Origin: Melitaea cinxia | Taxonomy: Eukaryota > Arthropoda > Insecta > Lepidoptera > Nymphalidae | Length of the DNA: 64,000 bases | Reading direction: 5' to 3' | Assembly: GCF_905220565.1 (NCBI RefSeq) | Contig: NC_059399.1 | Location: 4,247,501-4,311,500 of the forward strand | Translations under genes and position numbers: made by a program | Notes under the pieces: generated by a model | Database searches by the model: none | What the model saw: only the letters and a program-made list of their open reading frames with translations | Told to the model about the DNA's origin: nothing | Part shown: positions 14,416-26,400 of the stretch, piece after piece | Layout of the letters: each line of letters starts with the position of its first letter | Numbering within the stretch: the first letter of the stretch is position 1

Positions 14416-17400
14416 GATTACGATACATTATTTGGACAACTCCTCACTATCTATAGAGCATATATTTTAAATTTCAAGTCTCTTACTTCAAAAACATAGG
14501 ACTTTCATACAAACTTCCGACCCCGTTTTATCCCCTTAGGGGTCGAGTTTCGTGAAATCCGTTCTCAGCGAGTGTCTACGCCCTATAAGGAAATTACCTG
14601 CCAAATGTCAAATTTGTAACTGTCATTATTTCGGAGATTTCGTGATGAGTGAGTCAACCTAACATCGCCCGTTTTAACCCCAAAAGGGAGGTGATTTCTG
14701 AAGATACATTATTTGGACACCTCCTCACCATCTATAGGGCATACATTTTAAAATTCAAGTCGCTTACTTCTAAAACATAGGACTTTTATACAAATTTCCA
14801 ACCCCCGTTTTACCCCCGTAGAGGTCGAGTTTCGTAAAATCCGTTCTTGGCGGATGCCTACGTCTTATAAGGAGCCTACTTGCCAAATTTCTAGTTTCTA
14901 GGTGTTATAGTTTCGGAGATTTCGTGATCAGCGAGTCAACCTACGATCCCCCGTTTTAACCCCAAAAAGGAGTTGATTTTTAAAGATACATTATTCGGAC
15001 ACCTTTTCATCATCTATAGAGCTTACATTTTAAATTTCAAGTCTCTTACTTCTAAAACATAGGACTTTCATACAAACTTCCAACCCCCGTTTTTACCCCC
15101 TTAGGGGTCGAGTTTCGTAAAATCCGTTCTTGGCGGATGCCTACGTCTTATAAGGAGCCTATATGTCAAATTTCAAGTTTTTAGGTTTTATAGTTTCGGA
15201 GATTTCGTTATGAGTGAGTCAACCTACCATCCCCCGTTTTAACCCTAAAAGGGAGGTGATTTCTAAAGATACATTATTTGAACACCTTTTCATCATCTAT
15301 AGAGCATACATTTTAAATTTCAAGTCTCTTACTTCTAAAACATAGGACTTTCATACAAATTTCTAACCCCCGTTTTACCCTCTTAGGGGTCGAGTTTCGT
15401 AAAATCCGTTCTTAGCGGATGCCTACGTCTTATAATGAGTCTACTTGCCAAATTTCAAGTTTGTAGGTGTTATAGTTTCAGAGATTTCGTGATGAGTGAG
15501 TGACCTTTCGCTTTTATATATAAAGAATATATATTTTTTTTTAATTTTGCACTACTTTAGTTATCAATGTTAGTAAATACATATTTTTAGTAGGGTACTT
15601 TTTTCGCGTGCACCCATACTCACATTTAAAGAAAAATATCTATGTTTTACTTCAAATTGCATACCGAAAAAGCTCTGCTTGTTTAATTGCATGTTTTAAT
15701 TTATGCAATAATTGAACAACACACCATTAGAGCTATATAGAGGTTCTTTACGACATACATTTCATAGACTAGAAAGAAGACACTGAGGACCTTAGAAAAC
15801 ATGGTAAAATTCTTACATAACGATGAATAAAGTTAAACATTCTTAACTATTCTAAGACTAAATACCATTAATGTATAAAGAAAGTTTAATTGCAGAAATC
15901 TGCGACAATGTTTCGTAAATGGCGAAGTTTAATTTATATGCAAATTCATTCCAAACCTGAAGCACAATACATACAGCATTATACTGTACAGGTGCAATTG
16001 TTGTTCCGGATTTCGACTGATCGACGACCGCTCTGGTGTAATGGTGCGTGTGACGGTCGTGGGTTCGATTCCCGCTCGGAGTGGATCATTGTGTTTATAC
16101 AAATATTAATTTCCGTTCTTGTTGTTTGTCCTTGCGGGTCCCCCCACCGTGCTTCGGAGAGCACGTTAAGCTGTCGGTCCCGGTTGTTATCGTGCACACC
16201 TGATGTGATAGTATGGAATATATCCGCAAACTCGCGTTGGAGCAGTGTGGTGGATTAAGCTATGATGATAGTACAGGCTGAAGCGTTTTTAGCGTAAATA
16301 TATCGCCCCAGATTAAAATGTAGTCGAAGATAATCTAATCTTAATAATCTTTTGATATGGTTTTATTTTACCTCTTCAAGCGGCTGCAACTCAGTTGATA
16401 ATTTTTCTAACTTCGCCCTAATTTCTCGTTCCTTACGAATCTGATGCTCACGCACATTCAATGCTTCATATAACTGGTTGACCAAGTTACGCACGTCACT
16501 CAATCTGGTGATCTCTTCAGGACTAAGGCGCTCCTGGAAAATAGGGAAATCAATCATAAATATCAGTTCTTAACACAAATATTAAACGTAACTAGCTTGT
16601 CTGGCAGTATTTTTTTAATTTACTGTTCTCGTAGTTGCCCGTGCCTTTAGAAACATCTAGAACTAGCATTTCAGGCCAGGAGGCCAGTACCAGACTGCCT
16701 GTCAGGTAATATTATTACTAAATATATTTTCGCTTTTCGAGCATCCTAACTCATCCGTGAATGTACTAATAGAATTTATTTTAAGTTTGAAAAGCGGTGC
16801 TAATGTTACATCATCATTATCATAATAATTTAAATATCACTGTACTGTCACCGTACAGCACTGTATTTGACAGTTAAACGACATTTTTTTCCTTAATTGT
16901 AATTAAAAAAAAAATATATTTAGATTTGTTTATTTAATACTTTCTTTCAAAAGATATGTTTTTAATTAATTTGTTGACCGTCGAATCTATTATTAATATC
17001 TCTGGCATCTGAGGGTAGATACAGTTATAATTAATCCAACCCATGATTCAGTACATTAGATCTAAGACAATGTTTCGACGTTCGTATCTATTATCCCCTT
17101 GAAATACATTATTTACACGTAGTGAGCTGCCAGCCAAATTGTAGCAGACACACGAATTAAAGAATTGATGACTTCGATTAAATAAATCATTTTTATTTTA
17201 TTAAATAAAAATGAATGATGATGAATGATGATTTAATATAATATCCATAATTATAACAGACAATTATAAAACTGTTGAGTAAATATAATTTTATTTTTAT
17301 TACCAAAAATTCCTAGGTTATTACGAACTATAATATAATTGTCAAATTGGTTCACCTACTCTCTAATAATGCGCTTATTAATAGTAAAAAATGGTAAAAT

Positions 17401-20400
17401 ACTCATACATAATCATATTTGTTTCAGTAAATATATTTAAATTAACAAATAGTTTAAGCAATATATTAAAAAATTAATTAAAAAAATATTATAAACAAAA
17501 TACAAGATTTAAAAAACTTTCGCAATATGATCCTATTGGGTATATGTATAGGAAAGGTTCCAAGAAAAAATTATAAAGCAATTATTTAAGTATTTTTTTA
17601 AGCTAACAAATAATGAAAGGCAATTAGTTTTTTGTTACCTTAAAAAAAAATAAACTTATAAACATTCTGCACCGTCACCTACATTTGAAGATTTATTATG
17701 GCACGTTTTGTGTCCGCATATATAACCGCAGAACAAAAACGTGCTATGGTAAAGTTAAGTCGATCTCTTAAATGATAACTCCTTACGAAGAAATTGTATT
17801 TCAGTTTTAATATCACGCAATAAATTTTACTTCTCAGAATTATTTTACGGATTTCGGATGGAATTTTGAAATTCGACGTTGCATAGGTCCCCCGGGTTCA
17901 ACATAAGCTGAGTGACCTACCTTTTTGTGTGGTACATCACTGAGCAGATATTTTGTTTAGTTTCAGTTTAGTGATCTGTATAGTTATTACAATAAGACAC
18001 ATTTTCGACTTAGATTAATAATACTGATTTGAAAGATTTTCTTTGGACGTGAGAGTAGAAATGTTAAAGTTTATCGATTAGAAAAATATCTATTTACTTC
18101 GTTGATTCTCAAAGCTTTTCATCATTGACTTTTTGTATACTAGTTATTAATATTATTTTAAATTATACACTTACATTAGTTTTAAGTCATCAAGTTTTTA
18201 CAAATATTTGGACAACATCCAAGTATATTTTTTATCTTTCTCGTGAAAAGAATTTGCGAAATTCCTATTCCAATTTTACTGCTTATAAATACGTGAAGCA
18301 AAAACTTTGTAGGTACCCCTTTTCTCGAAAATTGCGCAGACGGAGGAGTATGAAATTTCAAACACTTCTAGTTTATATAGACTAGTAGTGCAGGATGATA
18401 TTTTTTTTAATTATGCATAAAAAATACATTAAATCAATAAAAATAAAACCTTACACATACTACCATGTATTTCACATGCACACGCATATACCTATACTAG
18501 GGCAACCACTAGTTTTTTTAATCCGAAATAGAATGTAATTATAATGAATCCTATTTTATTCTAAGAATTTCAATAATAAAATACACATAAATCAATGTTG
18601 GATACATGTTTTAAAAAATAAAACACTTTAGACAATCTTAGTGCAAAGTTAACAAGTCTTATTTCCTGCTTTAACAAAATCGCGTTCGCCAAGTTTCAGT
18701 TTAAGCTACTTAGAAACAACCGCGAACCTCTTACCGCTACAACAGTGACAAATGTTATTTTCTTTTTTCTTTATGGAAAATAATATAGCCCATATATAAG
18801 ACTGTAATTTTTACCTGGGATGGAAGAGTTAATATTTATCACATAAATTTTCTTGATATCATTAAACCTTGCTAATTATTGCCTTACCTACCTTTTCTAG
18901 TACTATTTTAAAACAATGTTAGTAATCACTTCTTTTAATATAAAGTAATTTGTACTACCTGTTGGTTTTGACAAAGACATAAATACATTTAAAGATTTGC
19001 TTATAAACATTTTACTATCGACTAGATCGGCAAACAAACTTACAGCCCACCAGTAAGCGGCTACCCCTGATCCTCTCCCAGAACCTCTGGCCACCGTATT
19101 CAACACAGGAAAACAACACTAATTTAGATCTTTTATTTAGCTGTGATCATCTGTAAGTAGTATTTTCTCAGTCGGGCTGCTCCAGATTTTGAGCAGGATA
19201 TTTTTATGCTGTGTCCTATCTCTTAAAACGCTACACTATATATTATACATCTACTAAATAAAATATACAGTATGATTCGATTCCGTCTGCATATGTTGTC
19301 GCAACTAAGTGCGTGCATTATTCAAGAGCTTGCCGATGGGCATCATTAAAGGCTTTACTGGTTTAGATCTTAATGTGCGGTTCGTTTACTTTAAATAATT
19401 AAATGAGGTTTTATATACTTTTCCTTTTAGTTAAATAATTCTTTTTATTATTGATTTCGTACCACGTTAGTAAAATACTAACGTCTGCTAGAGATAAATC
19501 GAAGACGTAAAGCAAATACTTAACGTTTTTTGATCAATTATATCGAATGATACTCGTAAAATTAACGTTAATCACTTTATAACGTAACATTACCATTTTT
19601 ATGATATTAATAGTAAATTCCTTTGAAAACATAACTCGTGACTATTGCATCACTCATATAAACTTCTTCACTTTATTTTTATGATATAGCATAGTACTAC
19701 GTGCTCTCCATTCTACTCTATACTAAACGATGCGGTCGCCGTTTCCAACTAAGTTTAAGTGCTTGTCAGTCCAGCAAGCAATTTAGTTATTGTCTTCTCT
19801 TATAATTGCGTTAGCTCGGAAACAAAAAAAAAAGATTATTGCAAAATAAAAGATTATATTATTGTCATTAGAACAACAAAATTTCATTGTCTGCGACTTA
19901 TATTATTCTATCGACCCATTTAAGTGAAACGTGCGCTCCAAAACTATAACACTTTACTTTAAAGCAAACGAAAGCTAACTTCGTTTTATCTTTCTGTTTC
20001 TTTGTCAGAGCTCGCTCATTACTGTTCACAATTAAACTTAGGCATAGCATTAAGTTGGCAAATGGTCTGTTAATGTCCTATTACTAGGATATTGTTTAAC
20101 TAATACGATTTGAATATGTCATTATTTCTGCGTTATTATTGACTAGCTCGTTGACGCAGTTTGTAGTGACCCTGCTTTCTGCTCCGCGGGTTGCGGGTTG
20201 GATTCCCGTCTGAGTCTGGATGTAACATTTGTATTTATATATATGTGTATGTAATATTTCTATGTATATTTATAAAAAAAAATAGCTATATCAGCCAGCT
20301 GTTACCTATAACATAAGCATTAAGTTGTTATGTTATAAGATATTTATTTATTTTATTTATTTATTCATTATTTCTGTGTAAACTTGGGAAACCGTGTTCT

Positions 20401-23400
20401 ATCCACAGGACTAAAACGATCAATTTATAACTAAATCACATGGAATAATTTATGGAACAGTTTAGCCTTTAAGTCATTGCAGGGGAAATAAAGATATGAA
20501 AAAAAAAACTTTTTATTTTCTTTCGTTTAGTTTCTTCTAAATATGTATAACAATTAAATAAGTCAATTTGTATTCTAAAGCGTCGCTAGTGGGAAAGTTT
20601 TGGGGTAGTTCTGATTTCTTTCATTCTATATGTATTCATTTGGGATACTGAAATTAAAGTACTTAAAATTCTCTACAATCACTATTTAGTTTATTCACAG
20701 ACCAACGGTTCGGAAACCCCCACTGCAAACCCCACTTTTTACATTCCATAACTTTATTTGTTATTGCTGTTATTTGATAAATTTCACCTAGTTTACTGCA
20801 CAAGTAATAAAAATAAAAATAAAAAGGACCAAAATTATTAAAATTCAATATCAAAATAAAATTTAAAATATCGTTTCTTATGATCGTATATTAATAATAT
20901 TACAAATTATAATATGCAAAAATTATATGACCTACGCCAAAACTTTCCTAGTAAAAACACAATTTATCTGAACTATTAAAAAAATGAATTAAATTATCTA
21001 TATTAAACAAAAAACATTAAAAAAATATTATAAAGTAGGTACTTCAGCTTGGGAATAAAGAATCTGCTACTATTATTTCATGATAGATATTCGTTTGTTT
21101 CAACAATTGAATAACACAATCTATAAATAGCGTTGGCTATAATACAACATGTGCTGTGTGGCTACGGCACTAAAGAATTTAGCCACCCCCTCTCTTCCCG
21201 TGGGTGTCGTAAGAGGCGACTAAGGGATAACAAGGTTCCACAACCATCTTGGAACTTAAGAAGCCGACCGATGGCGGGATAACCATCCAACTGCTGGCTT
21301 TGAAATACACAGGCCGGAGACGGGCAGCAGCGTCTTCGGTGCGACAAAGCCAATACTGCGGTCACCAACCCGCCTGCCCAGCGTGGTGACTATGGGCAAA
21401 ACATATGAGTTCACGTTATTTTTGGCGTAAACTTGTGGAGGCCTATGTCCAGCAGTGGACTGTATAGGCTGTAATGATGATATTGATGATGATAATACAA
21501 CATGACACACAATAGAGGTAGTCAAAGCAATAAATTAGCCAATCATAACAGCGCAGTCAAAACCACTGAACTTTAAGTCAACATTAAAACAGTATTTAAT
21601 AAAAAGTTATTAGGTACAAAAGTAGGTTATGTAAGCTAAATTTTAAAGTAATTACTAAGTTCGTAATTAGTAATTAACCATTGTCAAACACCTCAACAGA
21701 ACAGAAATAAATAATTTCAACAAAGATTCTAGAAGTATACCGTTGATTGGAATTAAAAGTTCTTGTACTTTTGTTTAATGAATTGCAAGCAATTAGAGTA
21801 ATTATGATTCGCAGCGTTTTAAATAGAACGGCGTAAAGGTTTAAGCTTATTTTTTGCTGTAAAACATATAGGAATATTATTAGTAGTTGGAATTTACAAT
21901 AAAGCCAATATTGAAATTCTTCATTACAGCCTATACAGTCCACTGCTGGACATAGGCCTCCACAAGTTTACGCCAAAAATAACGTGAACTCATGTGTTTT
22001 GCCCATAGTCACCACGCTGGGCAGGCGGGTTGGTGACCGCACTACTGGCTTTGTCGCACCGAAGACGCTGCTGCCCGTCTTCGGCCTGTGTATTTCAAAG
22101 CCAGCAGTTGGATGGTTATCCCGCCATCGGTCGGCTTCTTAAGTTCCAAGGTGGTTGTGGAACCTTGTTATCCCTTAGTCGCCTCTTACGACACCCACGG
22201 GAAGAGAGAGGGTGCCTAAATTCTTTAGTGCCGTAGTCACACAGCACTTACACAATATTGAAATATTTGTATGTATATTATATCTTGTATATATATTACA
22301 AATATGTAAATCAACCAGCCAGACCTCTCGTTTATCCCGATTATTATAAAAAATATAATATAACGACGAAACGGGCAAAAATAAAAACAAATACAATTTT
22401 TTACTCTTTTTTAACTTTTACCGATAACATTGATCATGTTATAAATGCACTCCCCTCCCACTAGCTCCGACGTTAAGTCAGACCAGGCGCCACTTTGTTC
22501 TGTAACATAATCCGACCTGAAACATTATTTTTCCCCGCTTGATTTATTTACTTCAGTTTATTTAAACACTAATGTTGTACTATTTTGCTGTTTCCTGTTA
22601 AAATTTTTGTTAAGTAGAGCGTTGCTATGAGAGGGATAAATTACTGAAAGACCTAAACAAATAAGATCAAAAGGAGCCATAGATTTTTTATACATAATGC
22701 TGATTAAAAGTATATAAAATACACTTCATGAATATATGCTATATTTAATAAGAGTATATTTAATAACAGCTGTGTCCGTGACTTCGTCCGCGTGGAATTT
22801 AACAAAAAAGTTTTTGTTTAGTTCCCACATTTATAAAATAAATCACAAGTAACTCCTTATTACATCAGCTATCTGCCATTGAAATTACCATCAAAATCGG
22901 TCCAGCCGATTAACAGATTAACAGATTAGCCGGAACAAACAGACATACAGACAGACAAAAATTGTAAATAATGTTTTTTGATATATGTACCGTGTATACA
23001 TCCATATACATTGAGTAAAAAGCGGTTATTTTAATATTACAAACAGACACTCCAATTTTATTTTTATGTATAGATAGATAATATACAGTATAAAAGTCAA
23101 AAAAAAACCTATAAAAGTCAAGAGGTTCTCGCCAAACCAGGTGTACATTTAGTAATGTAATCATTATCAATCATTACAGCCTTTACAGTCCACTACTGGA
23201 CATAGGCCTCCATAAGTTTACGCCAAAAATAACGTGAACTCATGTGTTTTGCCCATAGTCATCACGCTGGGCAGGCGGGTTGGTGACCGCAGGGCTGGCT
23301 TTGTCGCACCGAAGACGCTGCTGCCCGTCTTCGGCCTGTATATTTCAAAGCCAGCAGTTGGATGGTTATCCCGCCATCGGTCGGCTTTTAAAGTTCCAAG

Positions 23401-26400
23401 GTGGTAGCGGAACTATGTTATCCCTTAGTCGCCTCTTACGACACCCACAGTATGTAAATTGTGTGAAAATGAAGTTGATGAAAAGTAGTAAATACTATAT
23501 TTCGTTGTTATACTTAATTTTTATTGTATTGAATTCAATGCAAAATAGCATAAAAGCTTTGTAACTGAATAGACTAATACAAGACGTCTTAAAGAATAAA
23601 ACACCTGCATACTATTACTGTTGTATATTCAAATGAGCTTGGAAATGGTGAGTACTATTTTTGTCTTTAAAATTTATCGCTTGTAGTAAGTAAATAAAAT
23701 CGCCGTGGGAAACCTCCATCTGTCTATTGGAATAAAATTTAAGAAGTTCATATTTTCAATAAGAAGTGGAATAAGAATTCACCCTTATCCTTTATAGAAA
23801 AGCTTTTCTGAAGGAACAGTACGTGTACAAACTGTTATAAGTACTCTAAAGAGCTTTCAGAGAAATACTTCCTCGGAAATATTTATTTATTATAGATTAA
23901 AAAAATTATACATTAACATAAAATAAATATGAATAAAAAATTTTATTCATATTTTTTGAAAAAGTTTTGACTGCTTCACTGGTCTCGTCGGCGGAAAGTA
24001 TCATCGAGTGCACACACCACTTAACTCCAGTCTGTGTATTTTTAAGCCAGCCGGTGGATGGTTATCCCACCATCTGTCTGGCTTCTGTTCCAAGTTTGTA
24101 GTGGAACTTTATTACTCTTAGTTGCCTCTTACGACACCCACGGGAAGAGAAGGAGTGGCTAAATTCTATTCTACCGTAGCCACAAAGTCATCAAATATTA
24201 AAGGTAGCTAAGGTTTAATATCTTAGAGGATTACTACAATGTTAGTCTATAAAAATGCTAATGGTTTAATTAAAAGAAAAATACTGGGTACAACCTGAAA
24301 TTTACTACATAAATACTAAATAGAATAGCACATAGGTAAATAAAACATTCCTTTTAGGCACTAAGCCCGAGATTAGTTTTTGTCGACCTTTGTTATTTAC
24401 AGTTCCTTTGTGTTACGTTTCATAAGCATTATGCCTAAGTACATGTTATCTTTGCAATTACGTATATTTTTAATGCTGTTACTATTGAATACTGTTTCTT
24501 TAAATTTACAATAGCCATTAACTTGTGCAAATAAGACTAGAAGAATTAAAACACATTTGTGTAACTTTATATATAAAATTATTACAATAAAATGAGTAAA
24601 AAATACTATATTACCTCTGTTTTCAGCTAATAATGTAATAAACGAATCACTTGTGAATTTATTCTTACGGATTGATACTGTAATAATTTGTCGAATTAAC
24701 ACTTTCTTAAATCATTAATGTGACAAAGAAGCGTACGGTTCGTCTGATAGTAAATGGCTACCGTAGCCTATTGAAGCCTGCAAAACAAGAAACAACGCAA
24801 GCGCTTTGCCAACACTACCGCAATTGTCAAAACAGCGAGTTTTCAAGAGGTCTATACTACTCAGGAACACAAGATTACCTGAGAACAGTATTATAATTAT
24901 TATTACTAATAGCCTTAGCGCTCATAATTTTATCGAATGAAGTAGAATTACAACTCAATCTTTTACCTATTTCTAAAAATAACTTCATTAATCAACATAA
25001 TTAGGTAAAAAGTTGAAGCTTACTGAGTGCAGCATTAAAATGGTTTTGTTTTACTGTGATTTAACTACGTCTAACAGTATTTAAAAGTTTAAAATCCATG
25101 TTCTGCTTAAATTCAGTTTACTCTCGGATTTGTTTTGAGGTAATGTAATGTAAATCTAGCAAGCAATGCGACACTTGTGAATACAGATTTTATAGTCTAT
25201 CTTTAAAAAGGTCAACTGAGTATATTTGTGAGCTAAAGTGGGCCATCTATTTATAGTTATCCAAACATTTGTGTATTTTACGAAATATATCTGACAAATG
25301 TAGAAAATCTGGTTCCCTCTTTTAATTAATTGCCATTTTTATATGAACTGTTTTACTAATTAAAAAAAGCACATAGAAAGCAAATAAACCTAAGAAAAGT
25401 TGAAGCCAGAATAAGATTTTTCCTATAAATACTTATTTCATTATTATTTATTACATGAAATCGTACAAAATCTATATGTATATATTTTATTTTTTATTTT
25501 TAGATAATAGCAAAATTAAAACCATGCATATGCTCTTTTATCAATAAATGTAGGATACTTTATAATAAATTTTATACGTGTTTATATAGAACCGTGATAA
25601 TTTGAACCAAGCAAAGCGTTTAATTTACTCTGCGGCTATTCAGAGATAATTGATTGTTCCCCTACGCCCGTGTTTATAGGAGAACATGCTCAGATTAGCT
25701 ATCTATCTTAAAAGGTAAAGGTAAAAGGGCGCCGTATGTATCCGCGCAAGTACACTTTAGTCCGATTAGCTATGATAGCTACCAAGGTAATGGAGGCGTT
25801 TGTTTATATTTAATAATTACAAAAATATCTACTTATTACAAATTCATTTCACTTTTTGACTTCAAAAAAAGGAGGAGGTTACTCAATTCCACCATATATA
25901 ACCCGAACATACATATATATATTGCAGTCAGAACTCTTAACCAGTCAAAAGTACTATTGACTAGCGAAATCAGTCAAAAGTACTTTTGACTGGACAAGTT
26001 GGTCAAAAGTGGTTTTGACTGAAAATTATTGGTTATTAGTACTTCTGACTGCAAATTCGCGGTTAAAAATACTTTTGACTGACGCTCTCCGTCAAAAGTA
26101 TTTTTAACTGCAAAAAAGCGTCAGTCAAAAGCACTATTAACTCGTTAGATGTGAATAAATTTAGTCAAATGATCCTGATAAACCATAATAAATTTATGCC
26201 CGCGATCTTTTTGCGACTGCATGTCAATCAGATCGACTTGGCAGCGGCTGTTCATTTCAGTGTGCAGGATCGGTTTCTAAACCTGACCCATCCTTTTCTT
26301 GCTTTTCTTCCTTTGGCATACTTCGCACATTGATAAATATATATTAATCATTTCTTTTGTAATATTAGCGTACTTTTTTGCCGTTTCATTTTTAAGTCTA

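Noticed and set aside
18903..19106. 67-codon minus-strand open frame (start AAYWWAV region)
   Set aside because: Its N-terminal part lies in the family D repeat and the rest is AT-rich intron; no family resemblance.
13119..23564. Recurrent open frames reading ALSHRRR...LDGYPAIGRL at 13119, 21162, 22030 and 23280
   Set aside because: They are one frame of the interspersed family B repeat; no start context, no conserved gene structure, and the same frame is broken in other copies.
25922..26145. CRISPR-like appearance of repeats about 30 bp apart
   Set aside because: The units are diverged palindromes mirrored at the other end of a transposon in an animal genome; no unique spacers of even length.
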